DNA of 64,000 nucleotides from Sphingomonadales bacterium. Lineage in GTDB: Bacteria > Pseudomonadota > Alphaproteobacteria > Sphingomonadales > Sphingomonadaceae. Of this stretch, positions 10,250-18,172 are shown piece after piece (position 1 is the stretch's first letter; each line of letters opens with the position of its first letter). The notes under the pieces were generated by a model that was not told the origin of the DNA, did no database searches, and worked only from the letters and a program-made list of their open reading frames with translations. The DNA lies in the NCBI GenBank assembly GCA_025362295.1, contig JANYGX010000009.1:62001-126000 (forward strand), read 5' to 3'. The translations under genes were made by a program, and so were the position numbers.

Positions 10250-12552
10250 CACGCTGCCTTCACGTAGCTGTCAACCACGTGTTTCAGGCCTGCGGATTCA
10301 AAACTGATATCGAGTTTATTACCGTCGATGCGTTGCACAACGCCATAACCAAATTTGTCGTGAAACACCCGCGCACCAATTTTAAAATGGCTAGCTGGTG
10401 CCCCAATCACAACAGAAGAAACCGCACGGCCTTCGATCAAAACCGAGCGCGTTTTTGGAATGCCGCCTTGCTGGCTGGCACGCTCCCAGCCTGGCCCGCG
10501 ACCCGTGCCGCGCGCGATATCACCAAACGGATTGACATCGTTCATGCCGCTACGCCACAGCCCCCGATCGCTGCTCGAAAGTGTGGACTGTACGTCAATA
10601 TGTTCTGGCGGCAACTCATCGATGAAGCGCGACGGGATCGACGATTGCCACTGGCCGTAGACAACCCGGTTGGCGGCATGAAAAATAACACTGCGGTGGC
10701 GTGCGCGTGTCAATCCCACATACGCTAGCCGGCGCTCTTCTTCCAAAGCCGCCAATCCGTTTTCATCAAGTGAGCGCTGGTTGGGGAACAGCCCGTCCTC
10801 CCACCCAGCCAGAAACACCGTATCAAACTCCAGGCCTTTGGCAGCGTGAAGGGTCATCACCGTGACCTTATCGTCCTGCGCGTTTGCTTCATTGTCCATC
10901 ACCAGCGAGACATGCTCCAAAAAACCACCGAGATTTTCAAACTCATCCATCGCGCGTACAAGTTCACCGAGATTGTCCAGCCGTCCGGCTGCCTCAGGCG
11001 ATTTATCCGCCTGCAACATCGCCGTATAACCGCTTTCATCCAGCACTGTTCGCGCCAGCTCAACATGTGTTGTTGTTTCAAGCAGCCCGCGCCAGCGCTT
11101 GATATCCTTTATGAGCACAGCAAGCGGCCTGCGTGCTGCAGCACCCAGTTCATCTGTGCTGGCAATCAATTCCGCTGCCATCAGCAACGGCATCTTTTTC
11201 ATGCGGGCAAGGCCGTGGACTTTTTGCAGCGATTTATCACCAAGGCCGCGCTTGGGCGTATTGATAATGCGCTCCAGTGCCAGATCATCATCCGGTTGGT
11301 TGATAATGCGCAGGTAGGCTATCGCATCACGCACCTCGGCACGTTCGTAGAAGCGAAAACCCCCGACAATTCTGTATGGAATGCCTAGGGTAATAAACCG
11401 GTCTTCAAAAGCCCGCGTCTGATGTGAGGCCCGCACCAGCACAGCAACCTCTGTCAAGCGGTTTTGATCCGCCGACAGCTGCGTGATACGGTCCCCCACC
11501 TGTCGTGCTTCCTCGTTGCCATCCCACACGCTGATCACGTGAACTTTTTCGCCCATGTCGCTCTCAGTCCACAGTGTTTTGCCAAGCCGCTCGGTGTTGG
11601 CTGCAATCAGGCCAGATGCCGCCCCCAGAATATGCCCTGATGAGCGGTAATTCTGTTCCAGCCGAATGATTTTGGCCCCCGGATAGTCTTTTTCGAAACC
11701 CAGAATATTGCTGATCTCAGCACCGCGCCAGCCATAAACGGATTGATCTTCATCGCCGACGCAACAGATGTTCTTGCGGTGCTGCGCCAGCAAACGCAGC
11801 CACAGATATTGTGCGGTGTTGGTGTCTTGATACTCATCGACCAGAATATATTTAAACCGTCTGTGCCAGTCTGCCAGCACATCCAGGTGCTTTTGCCAGA
11901 TGACAATCAAGTGCAGCAGCAGATCGCCAAAGTCGCAGGCATTGAGTGTCACCAGCCGTGCCTGATAGGCCATGTAGAGTTCGCGCGCCTTGCCATCGGC
12001 AAACACGCCGTCTTCAGCCGCTGGCAAAGCCTCAGGTGTCCAGCCACGATTTTTCCAGCGATCTATATGGCTGGCCAGCACGCGCGGTGGCCAGCGCTTG
12101 TCATCGATGCCGTCGGCAATCACCAGCTGTTTGATCAGGCGGATTTGATCGTCAGTGTCAAGAATTGTAAAGTTCGATTTAAGGCCAACAAGCTCCGCAT
12201 GACGCCGAAGCATCCGCGCCGCCACAGCGTGAAATGTGCCGAGCCACGGCATTCCTTCCACCGCTTCACCAATGAGCCGGCCCACGCGCAGTTGCATCTC
12301 GCGTGCGGCCTTATTGGTAAAAGTAACCGCCAGAATTTCACTCGGCCAGGCTTTGCGTGTGGCCAAAAGATGCGCCAGCCGCGCTGTCAGTGCGCGGGTT
12401 TTGCCGGTGCCGGCACCCGCCAGCACCAGTACCGGTCCCTCTGTGGTTTGCACAGCGTCGCGCTGCGGGCCATTGAGGCCAGCCAAAAACGTCTCAGCCA
12501 GGGTGGAAGCTGCCGATGCTATCGGCTTCGCATAATCATCAAAATCATCCAT
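10249..12552 (-). CDS. uvrD: UvrD/PcrA-type DNA helicase
   Basis: Superfamily 1A 3'-5' helicase for nucleotide excision and mismatch repair. Walker A is GAGTGKT (about 46-52). Motif Ia FTNKAAREM, motif II DEYQDTN, motif III GDEDQSVYGWRGA, motif IV RLEQNYRS, motif V TLHAAKGLEFD and motif VI VGLTRARH all appear in order. A C-terminal Tudor-like tail (ARVFHDKFGYGVV) matches RNA-polymerase-binding UvrD/PcrA proteins. Its 767 residues are typical. The stop overlaps the prmA start. Confidence 0.95.
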   Translation of the reverse strand: MDDFDDYAKPIASAASTLAETFLAGLNGPQRDAVQTTEGPVLVLAGAGTGKTRALTARLAHLLATRKAWPSEILAVTFTNKAAREMQLRVGRLIGEAVEGMPWLGTFHAVAARMLRRHAELVGLKSNFTILDTDDQIRLIKQLVIADGIDDKRWPPRVLASHIDRWKNRGWTPEALPAAEDGVFADGKARELYMAYQARLVTLNACDFGDLLLHLIVIWQKHLDVLADWHRRFKYILVDEYQDTNTAQYLWLRLLAQHRKNICCVGDEDQSVYGWRGAEISNILGFEKDYPGAKIIRLEQNYRSSGHILGAASGLIAANTERLGKTLWTESDMGEKVHVISVWDGNEEARQVGDRITQLSADQNRLTEVAVLVRASHQTRAFEDRFITLGIPYRIVGGFRFYERAEVRDAIAYLRIINQPDDDLALERIINTPKRGLGDKSLQKVHGLARMKKMPLLMAAELIASTDELGAAARRPLAVLIKDIKRWRGLLETTTHVELARTVLDESGYTAMLQADKSPEAAGRLDNLGELVRAMDEFENLGGFLEHVSLVMDNEANAQDDKVTVMTLHAAKGLEFDTVFLAGWEDGLFPNQRSLDENGLAALEEERRLAYVGLTRARHRSVIFHAANRVVYGQWQSSIPSRFIDELPPEHIDVQSTLSSSDRGLWRSGMNDVNPFGDIARGTGRGPGWERASQQGGIPKTRSVLIEGRAVSSVVIGAPASHFKIGARVFHDKFGYGVVQRIDGNKLDISFESAGLKHVVDSYVKAA

Positions 12553-12619
12553 GAATTATTATAACGCATGGCGTCCGGAAGCGCCACAGCCGCATGCACA
12601 TTATAGCGCGTTAGCGGGA

Positions 12620-13114
12620 TTACTCCTCGCGCGTCACTTTCTCGCTACGCTCATGGCTTTCCTGGGCATCGATGGTCATCGTTGCTGTCGGGCGAGCTTC
12701 CAGGCGCTGCAGGGAGATCGGCTCACCTGTCACTTCGCAATAGCCGTATTCACCTGACTCGATGCGGCGCAGGGCCTCATCAATTTTGGTAATGAGTTTG
12801 CGTTGACGGTCTCGGGTGCGGAATTCAATAGACCAGTCAGCTTCTGCTGAAGCACGGTCAGCAAGGTCTGGCTCCCGCAACGATTCGGATTGGAGGGTTT
12901 CAATGGTCTCCTTGGCTTCGCGCAGAATATCTTCTTTCCAGGCCAGCAACTTGATCCTGAAATATTCAAGATGCTGTGCATTCATGAACTCTTCGTTGGC
13001 AGACGGCTTATAGCCATGGGGCAAATGTGACAGTGGCTTGTCTGCACCTGCAAAGCTCGCAATATCTTCCTGCCGGGGTTCGATTGAGGCTTTATTTTTT
13101 TTGGTTGCGGTCAT
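12620..13114 (-). CDS. dksA: RNA polymerase-binding factor DksA (single-Cys type)
   Basis: Binds the RNA polymerase secondary channel and works with ppGpp on rRNA and other promoters. The coiled-coil region includes EADWSIEFRTRDRQRKLI, with the acidic tip residues expected of DksA. The zinc-finger region reads YGYCEVTGEPISLQRL, so only one of four zinc cysteines remains, as in other alphaproteobacterial DksA proteins. I use the ATG at 13114 (GGAG about 11 nt upstream). An in-frame TTG three codons earlier is unlikely. Confidence 0.9.
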   Translation of the reverse strand: MTATKKNKASIEPRQEDIASFAGADKPLSHLPHGYKPSANEEFMNAQHLEYFRIKLLAWKEDILREAKETIETLQSESLREPDLADRASAEADWSIEFRTRDRQRKLITKIDEALRRIESGEYGYCEVTGEPISLQRLEARPTATMTIDAQESHERSEKVTREE

Positions 13115-13204
13115 TGTGATCAAGCTCCGGCGTTTGAATACTAGGCTCTTCAGGGCGGCTTATAACGGTTATGATTAACTCTGCAAGCTGAAGCACATGC
13201 GACA

Positions 13205-13645
13205 TCAGTGGGCTGCGGCTGACAAGGACACAGATACGCCGCGTTTGGCCAGTTCCACAGCCAAGCGCAATTCAATATTATCGAGCACCGCGAGAAGTGC
13301 CGGATCGTCAACGCCTTCTGTGCGTTGTTTCATCTGGCCAGCCATGGCCTGCAATCTGGCTGTTGGCAATCCGCCCAGCATGAGCGCTCGGTGCATTTCA
13401 TCCAATTCTGACAGCATGGATTCAGCCCGCTTCAAACCGCGTGAGCGTCTGGCCATGGCGTCTTCAACCTGCTGCAATGCAACCAAAGCACCGAGCGCAT
13501 TGACCGGCATTGCACCGTGCACCACCGGCGCAGGCTGGTTTTCTTCTGTATTTATAAAACTGCCAAAACCACTCACCATGCCACCCTGTGATGGTGCACG
13601 CTTTGCAACACTGGTCGTGATGGGTTTTAGGTCGCCAATTCTCAT
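13205..13645 (-). CDS. fliX: flagellar assembly regulator FliX
   Basis: In Caulobacter, FliX couples assembly of the early flagellum to FlbD, the sigma-54 activator of late flagellar genes. The protein has a variable N-terminus followed by ALGALVALQQVEDA and SELDEMHRALMLGGL, features of the FliX family, and sits divergent from flgI as in Caulobacter. The frame extends to 13738, but that overlaps the flgI promoter. The ATG at 13645 (MRIGDLKP) gives the usual length of about 146 residues, though its ribosome site is weak. Confidence 0.85.
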   Translation of the reverse strand: MRIGDLKPITTSVAKRAPSQGGMVSGFGSFINTEENQPAPVVHGAMPVNALGALVALQQVEDAMARRSRGLKRAESMLSELDEMHRALMLGGLPTARLQAMAGQMKQRTEGVDDPALLAVLDNIELRLAVELAKRGVSVSLSAAAH

Positions 13646-13702
13646 AGACCCAATAACCACATCATGGTGAACAAACTCTAAACGCCCCGACATATTCAAA
13701 AT

Positions 13703-13718
13703 TGGCACGAGCCTCGCA
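13703..13718 (+). promoter_or_regulatory. sigma-54 promoter of flgI
   Basis: TGGCACG-N4-TCGCA matches the -24/-12 consensus (TGGCACG-N4-TTGCW) with the required GG-N10-GC spacing. Transcription would start near 13729, about 34 nt before the flgI ATG. Confidence 0.7.
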
Positions 13719-13762
13719 TTGACATGGCTGAAGCCCATAAAAACGGGCGAAAAAGGAAAATT

Positions 13763-14890
13763 ATGCCAAGAACAGGTATCAAAGCCGTACTCAAACTGCT
13801 CACACTCACGGCACTATTTGCCGGGTGGAGCCAATCAGGCCAAGCGGCATCTCGGATCAAGGATATTGTTTCGATCGAAAACGTCCGGGATAACCAGCTG
13901 ATTGGCTACGGCCTGGTGGTCGGCCTCAAAGGCACGGGCGATTCCTTACGCAATGCGCCCTTCACCCAGCAATCGCTTGCGGCTATGCTTGAGCGTTTGG
14001 GGGTCAACATCCGCAATGTTAACCTCAACACCAAGAATGTAGCCGCGGTTTCCGTAACCGCTACGCTGCCCGCTTTTGCGCGCAAGGGCAGCCGCTTTGA
14101 TATTCAGGTGTCAGCCCTTGGCGATGCCGACAGTTTGCAGGGTGGCACATTGCTGGTGACCCCAATGCTTGGGCTGGACGGCGACATCTACGGCGTTGCT
14201 CAAGGCCAAGTGGCCGTGGGCGGATTCTCGGCGCGCGGGCAAGCTGAAAGCATCGAGCGCGGCGTATCGAGCTCAGGCCGGGTTGCCAACGGGGCCATTG
14301 TTGAGCGCGAGGTGGCATTCGATTTTGCCGGTCAGCCCAGCATCAATCTCGCACTCAAAAACCCTGACTTCACCACGGCCCAGCGCATTGCCAGCGCCAT
14401 CAACGGCGCCAAGGGGGCAGGCACCGCCAATGTGCTTGACCCGACCACTGTCAAATTAAACCTGCCACAAGGCTATAGCGGCAATATTATATCGATGATG
14501 ACTGAAGTGGAGCAATTACCCATAGCGGTCGATCAGGCCGCCAAGGTCATTATCAACGAAAGCTCGGGCGTGATCGTCATGGGAGCGGACGTAAAAGTCA
14601 GTCGCGTTGCCATTGCGCAGGGCAACCTCACCATTCGCATTTCGGAAGCGCCGCAGGTCTCGCAGCCCAATGCTTTCTCCAGCACCGGCACAACCCAGGT
14701 GGTGCCGCGCACCAATGTGCAGGTTGATAACAGTGACAGCAAACGTCTGGCCGTTCTGCAGAGCGGGGTCTCGTTGCAGGATCTGGTCAATGGCCTCAAT
14801 GCCCTGGGGGTTGGACCCCGCGACATGATCTCGATTTTGCAGGCTCTTAAATCCGCCGGTGCCCTGCAAGCTGATTTGCAGGTGATGTGA
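13763..14890 (+). CDS. flgI: flagellar P-ring protein FlgI
   Basis: Builds the periplasmic P-ring around the flagellar rod. The ATG at 13763 follows an AAGGA ribosome site and gives a clean signal peptide ending near QAA, then the conserved SRIKDIVSIENVRDNQLIGYGLVVGL start of mature FlgI. The C-terminal LVNGLNALGVGPRDMISILQ block is present. The length of 375 residues is normal. A sigma-54 promoter lies upstream and an ftr site inside the coding region. The stop overlaps the next gene. Confidence 0.97.
   Translation: MPRTGIKAVLKLLTLTALFAGWSQSGQAASRIKDIVSIENVRDNQLIGYGLVVGLKGTGDSLRNAPFTQQSLAAMLERLGVNIRNVNLNTKNVAAVSVTATLPAFARKGSRFDIQVSALGDADSLQGGTLLVTPMLGLDGDIYGVAQGQVAVGGFSARGQAESIERGVSSSGRVANGAIVEREVAFDFAGQPSINLALKNPDFTTAQRIASAINGAKGAGTANVLDPTTVKLNLPQGYSGNIISMMTEVEQLPIAVDQAAKVIINESSGVIVMGADVKVSRVAIAQGNLTIRISEAPQVSQPNAFSSTGTTQVVPRTNVQVDNSDSKRLAVLQSGVSLQDLVNGLNALGVGPRDMISILQALKSAGALQADLQVM
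13809..13823 (+). promoter_or_regulatory. ftr-type FlbD site inside flgI
   Basis: CGGCA-CTATT-TGCCG is a perfect inverted repeat with the same half-sites and 5-nt spacer as the sites upstream of flagellin. It lies about 87 nt downstream of the predicted flgI transcription start. Downstream enhancers of this kind are known for Caulobacter sigma-54 flagellar promoters. Confidence 0.6.
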
Positions 14891-15183
14891 TGGACGTTGC
14901 AGCCCCTGCCCTTTCAACATCATCAGCCTCAAAAAACCCGCACCCGGATGTCAAGGCTTGGTCTGCCGCACAGGATTTTGAGGCCGTGCTGATCGGTGAA
15001 CTCACTGGCCACATGTTCAAAACCTCGGGCACTGGCGGATCGTTTTCCGGTGGCGAGGCCGAGGATACCTGGCGCGGTATTCTCGCCGAGCAGGTTGGCA
15101 AGGAAATATCCCGTGCCGGCGGTGTCGGCATTGCCTCAAGTGTGTATGGTGAAATTATCAGACTGCAAGGCGGTGCAAAATGA
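14890..15183 (+). CDS. flgJ: rod-binding protein (FlgJ N-terminal/CheL-like)
   Basis: A 97-residue protein made only of the rod-binding domain of FlgJ: AAQDFEAVLIGELTGHMF, then GGEAEDTWRGILAEQVGKEI. There is no muramidase domain, as usual in Alphaproteobacteria, where the short form is called CheL in Caulobacter. It is expected to cap or nucleate rod assembly in the periplasm. The ATG overlaps the flgI stop by one base and its stop overlaps the next start, so the three genes are translationally coupled. Confidence 0.87.
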   Translation: MDVAAPALSTSSASKNPHPDVKAWSAAQDFEAVLIGELTGHMFKTSGTGGSFSGGEAEDTWRGILAEQVGKEISRAGGVGIASSVYGEIIRLQGGAK

Positions 15184-15593
15184 TCGAAGGCCTTATCAAA
15201 GCAACACTTGCATTGACCGCCCTTGTTGAAACCGAAAATGATCGGCTGTCCACTGAGCGACCGTCCGAGATCGCACCACTGATCAAGGAAAAATCCCGTC
15301 ATGCGCTGGAATATGAACAGCTGGTGCGACCGTTTCGGCAAAACCCGCTTCTCCTGCGCTCCGCCACGGAAGATCAGTTGCACGCCTTGCGCGCGGCCAT
15401 GCAGACTTTCGATACAACGGTTATGCGCAACGGAAAATTGCTGCTGAAACTTAAATCAGCGCGCGAGGCGATGCTGAAAGCCATCGCTGGCGAACTCAAC
15501 CCGCACAACAAGCGGCCAACGGTTTACGGGCCGGGCACGTCGGTTGCAGACCGGCACAGCGCCTCGGCACTGACAGTCAATGCGGTTGTATAG
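15180..15593 (+). CDS. FlgN/FlbY-like flagellar protein
   Basis: A 137-residue, mostly helical protein (ETENDRLSTERPSEIAPLIKEKSR, then a long charged helix to about 105) with the layout of FlgN-type export chaperones. Its place as third gene after flgI and the rod-binding protein is that of Caulobacter flbY. It overlaps the previous gene by 4 nt. Assignment rests on context plus helix pattern, so the exact role is inferred. Its TAG stop abuts a family B repeat. Confidence 0.65.
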   Translation: MIEGLIKATLALTALVETENDRLSTERPSEIAPLIKEKSRHALEYEQLVRPFRQNPLLLRSATEDQLHALRAAMQTFDTTVMRNGKLLLKLKSAREAMLKAIAGELNPHNKRPTVYGPGTSVADRHSASALTVNAVV

Positions 15594-15657
15594 CGAGCCC
15601 CCAATAAAATGAGCATCATTTTATTGTGATAAGGCGAACGATAACAAAGAGCTATAG
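15594..15657 (-). repeat. 64-bp repeat family B, inverted copy
   Basis: Read on the minus strand, this matches the tandem units at 45005-45132: CTATAG, CTTTGTTATCGTTCGCC, a hairpin AATAAAATGA-TGC-TCATTTTATT, and GGGGGCTCG. It occupies the gap between flbY and flgB. A second inverted pair (TATAGTGAAAA at 15653-15663, TTTTCACTATA at about 15683-15693) follows. Confidence 0.8.
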
Positions 15658-15729
15658 TGAAAAAATATGATCATTATGTATGATTTTCACTATATAGACA
15701 ATCTTAAGACTATTCTGGGATATTGATGT

Positions 15730-16149
15730 ATGGACTTTACTTCATCGCCACTGATCAACGGTCTGGAAGCGCGCATGCGTTATGCCCAGTCGCGCCAGAA
15801 AGTCGTGTCTGACAACATTGCCAATGCCGATACGCCGGGCTACGAGGCACGCACCCTGGCCGAGCCTGATTTCTCATCGGTGCTGTCCGCTGTCAGCGCT
15901 GGTCCCGGCCGTGTTGCCAAACCGCATATTGTCATGCCAGCCGCGTTTGCAGCGCTTGGCAGCCATATGGCTGCGCATGACAACAGCATCAAAGATCCAC
16001 ATGTTTCGGAAACCAAACCCAATGGCAACACGGTAAACCTTGAAGACCAGTTGATGGAAATGTCGAAAACCCAGATGGAATACGGTGAACTCACCAACAT
16101 TTACAAAAAACAGATGGGGCTGTTCCGTTTGGCTTTGGGCAATAGATAG
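15730..16149 (+). CDS. flgB: flagellar proximal rod protein FlgB
   Basis: Forms part of the proximal rod. The N-terminus has the axial-protein motif SDNIANADTPGYEAR (about residues 27-42). The C-terminus reads MEMSKTQMEYGELTNIYKKQ, characteristic of FlgB. Its 139 residues are normal. It heads flgB-flgC-fliE with gaps of 8 and 17 nt. The upstream 136 nt hold the family B repeat. I see no sigma-54 motif there, so early-class control is likely. Confidence 0.95.
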   Translation: MDFTSSPLINGLEARMRYAQSRQKVVSDNIANADTPGYEARTLAEPDFSSVLSAVSAGPGRVAKPHIVMPAAFAALGSHMAAHDNSIKDPHVSETKPNGNTVNLEDQLMEMSKTQMEYGELTNIYKKQMGLFRLALGNR

Positions 16150-16157
16150 GATTAGAT

Positions 16158-16568
16158 ATGACAGACCTTTCAAGCAGCCTGGCACTCTCGGCTTCCGGCC
16201 TTCATGCACAATCGCTGCGGATGCGGGTGATTGCTGAAAACCTTGCCAATGCGGATTCTGTTGCCCCAGCGGCAGGCGTTGACCCCTATCGCCGCAAGAT
16301 CGCCTCGTTCCGCAATGTGCTCGATCATCAACTCGGCACAACCGTGGTGAAAGTGGACCGCGTGGTGCAGGATACAAGCCAGTTTGGCCGCAAGTATATG
16401 CCCGGTCACCCTGCCGCTGATGCCAACGGCTATGTAACGACACCCAATGTCAACGGCATAATCGAGGCCACCGACATGCGCGAAGCACAGCGCTCTTATG
16501 AGGCTAACCTCAGCGCCATGGAGGCCGCAAAATCTATGGCCACGCGCACACTCGACCTGCTTCGTTGA
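16158..16568 (+). CDS. flgC: flagellar proximal rod protein FlgC
   Basis: Proximal rod subunit that stacks on FlgB. The motif IAENLANADSV near residue 28 and the C-terminal YEANLSAMEAAKSMATRTLDLL are diagnostic. It has the normal length of 136 residues and lies between flgB and fliE in the same operon. Confidence 0.96.
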   Translation: MTDLSSSLALSASGLHAQSLRMRVIAENLANADSVAPAAGVDPYRRKIASFRNVLDHQLGTTVVKVDRVVQDTSQFGRKYMPGHPAADANGYVTTPNVNGIIEATDMREAQRSYEANLSAMEAAKSMATRTLDLLR

Positions 16569-16585
16569 TAACAAAAGGATAGCAC

Positions 16586-16918
16586 ATGTCAATCAAGTCC
16601 CTCGATGCTTTTTCGGCCTATGGCAATGCTCTGAAGCGTGCGCCGGAACTCGGCAACGATACTGGCGGTGATGCCATTAAAATTGGCGGCCACGGCAAGG
16701 CACCTTCTTTTGGTTCTATGATCGAGGATATGGTGGGCTCGGTCGGCCAGACCACCAAGGCGGCTGAGATTCAGTCTGCCAAAGCCGTCAACCGCACCGG
16801 CGATCTGGTGGACATCGCGTCCGCTGTCAACAATGCCGAGTTGACGCTCCAGACCGTGGTGGCGGTGCGTGACAAAATGATTGGCGCGTATCAGGAAATC
16901 ATGCGGATGCCAATTTAG
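16586..16918 (+). CDS. fliE: flagellar hook-basal body protein FliE
   Basis: Joins the MS-ring to the rod. At 110 residues it ends with the conserved DIASAVNNAELTLQTVVAVRD and YQEIMRMPI. AAAGGA lies about 9 nt before the ATG. It is the last gene of the flgBC-fliE operon in this window; fliQ, flhB and fliR, which often follow, are absent, and the next gene is convergent. Confidence 0.95.
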   Translation: MSIKSLDAFSAYGNALKRAPELGNDTGGDAIKIGGHGKAPSFGSMIEDMVGSVGQTTKAAEIQSAKAVNRTGDLVDIASAVNNAELTLQTVVAVRDKMIGAYQEIMRMPI

Positions 16919-16939
16919 GGCGTCCGGGTGATACAACCC

Positions 16940-18151
16940 TCATGCCGCTTTTAACGCTTTTGCCAGTTCGTTGGCATAGCGCTCGATGTAAAGCTCTGTG
17001 CCGGATTCCATTAGGGAATAAGGCCCGGGTTCGTAAGCTGATGAGTTCACCCCAGCCTGATTCATTTCGATGATTTTTTTGTCCGCAAGGCTTGTCACAT
17101 GCCAGAGCCAGATGAGTTTTTCGAGGTCATAATCCTTGCCCTCGACAGCGTCGTTGCTCACCAGCCAGATCACCTCGATTTCTGTGCGCTGGACGCCGCG
17201 CGGGATGAAGCGGTAGATCAGCCCGTGGTCGGCATAGGCGAGAAATGAACTGAGGTAGCCAAGTTCAGCAAAGCTACAACCGCCATCATAAGCTTTTATA
17301 TCACCCATCAACGGCGCTACGGGTTGGCCATCCGCGCTACCAGTGACGGTGCCATCGTAAAGCGATGAGCGGATGACCCGCACCAGCTCCTCAGTGTCTG
17401 GCTCCACTGGCCAGGCTTCAAACTCGGCAACCTCTATGCCGCAATCTGGTGCGCTGGCTAACAGAATGTGCTCGGACTCGCTGCGCTGTGCTTTTGGTTT
17501 GGCCAGCGTGTGCAGTCTGGAAAATTCCTGATGCGACGGTGTGCAGTGGTAGCACTCATGATAATTTTCCATCGCCAGTTTCCAATTGGCATCGACGGCA
17601 TACAAAGCACGGTGGGCAACTTTTGCATCGGCCCATCCATAAGCCCCAAACATGTTTTTGAGTGCTGGTGCGGCCAGCGTAAAATCCACAGGCTGGTTTG
17701 CAAAGCTCAAGAATATAACACCCTCAATTATTTTGAGTGCGACTGGTTTCAGGCTATAGTCACTGGCATCAAAAGTCTCCGGCATTTGCCGCGCCGCTTT
17801 CAGCTTGCCTTCGAGATCGTAGGACCATGCATGATAGGGACACACCAGCAGCGCTGCGTGACCTTGCGCCTCAAGGCAAATGCGCGAACCACGGTGGCGG
17901 CAGACGTTGTGAAAGGCACGCACCTCGCCGTTTGGCCCACGCACCACAATGGCAGAATCCGGGCCAAGCTGCGTTGTGATGTAGTCACCGCGTTGTGGTA
18001 GATCGCTCACATGACCAGCGCAAAACCAGCGCTGGCGCAAAATGTCGAGATCGTGCGCATAAACAGCGGGGTCAGCATAAAATATTTGCTCCAGTGAAAA
18101 GCCGGGACGGCGGCCTTGCAGTTGCTGGTTGAGGTGTTCTGTTATGTTCAT
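16940..18151 (-). CDS. Rieske non-heme iron oxygenase, alpha subunit
   Basis: Ring-hydroxylating or demethylating type oxygenase. The Rieske cluster motif reads CRHRGSRIC (about 83-91) and CPYHAWSYDLEG (about 104-115). The mononuclear iron site is ENYHECYHCTPSH (about 198-210), with a later Asp expected as third ligand. Similar proteins act on quaternary amines or aromatic acids; the substrate here cannot be told. No reductase partner is adjacent. It is followed on the same strand by a FAD oxidoreductase gene starting 22 nt past its 5' end, so the two could share a transcript. Confidence 0.85.
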   Translation of the reverse strand: MNITEHLNQQLQGRRPGFSLEQIFYADPAVYAHDLDILRQRWFCAGHVSDLPQRGDYITTQLGPDSAIVVRGPNGEVRAFHNVCRHRGSRICLEAQGHAALLVCPYHAWSYDLEGKLKAARQMPETFDASDYSLKPVALKIIEGVIFLSFANQPVDFTLAAPALKNMFGAYGWADAKVAHRALYAVDANWKLAMENYHECYHCTPSHQEFSRLHTLAKPKAQRSESEHILLASAPDCGIEVAEFEAWPVEPDTEELVRVIRSSLYDGTVTGSADGQPVAPLMGDIKAYDGGCSFAELGYLSSFLAYADHGLIYRFIPRGVQRTEIEVIWLVSNDAVEGKDYDLEKLIWLWHVTSLADKKIIEMNQAGVNSSAYEPGPYSLMESGTELYIERYANELAKALKAA

Positions 18152-18172
18152 AGGGTCATCTCCTGTAGTGCA

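Noticed and set aside
13646-13738. N-terminal extension of FliX by 31 residues.
   Set aside because: It would run through the flgI sigma-54 promoter and is not FliX-like. The ATG at 13645 fits the family length.
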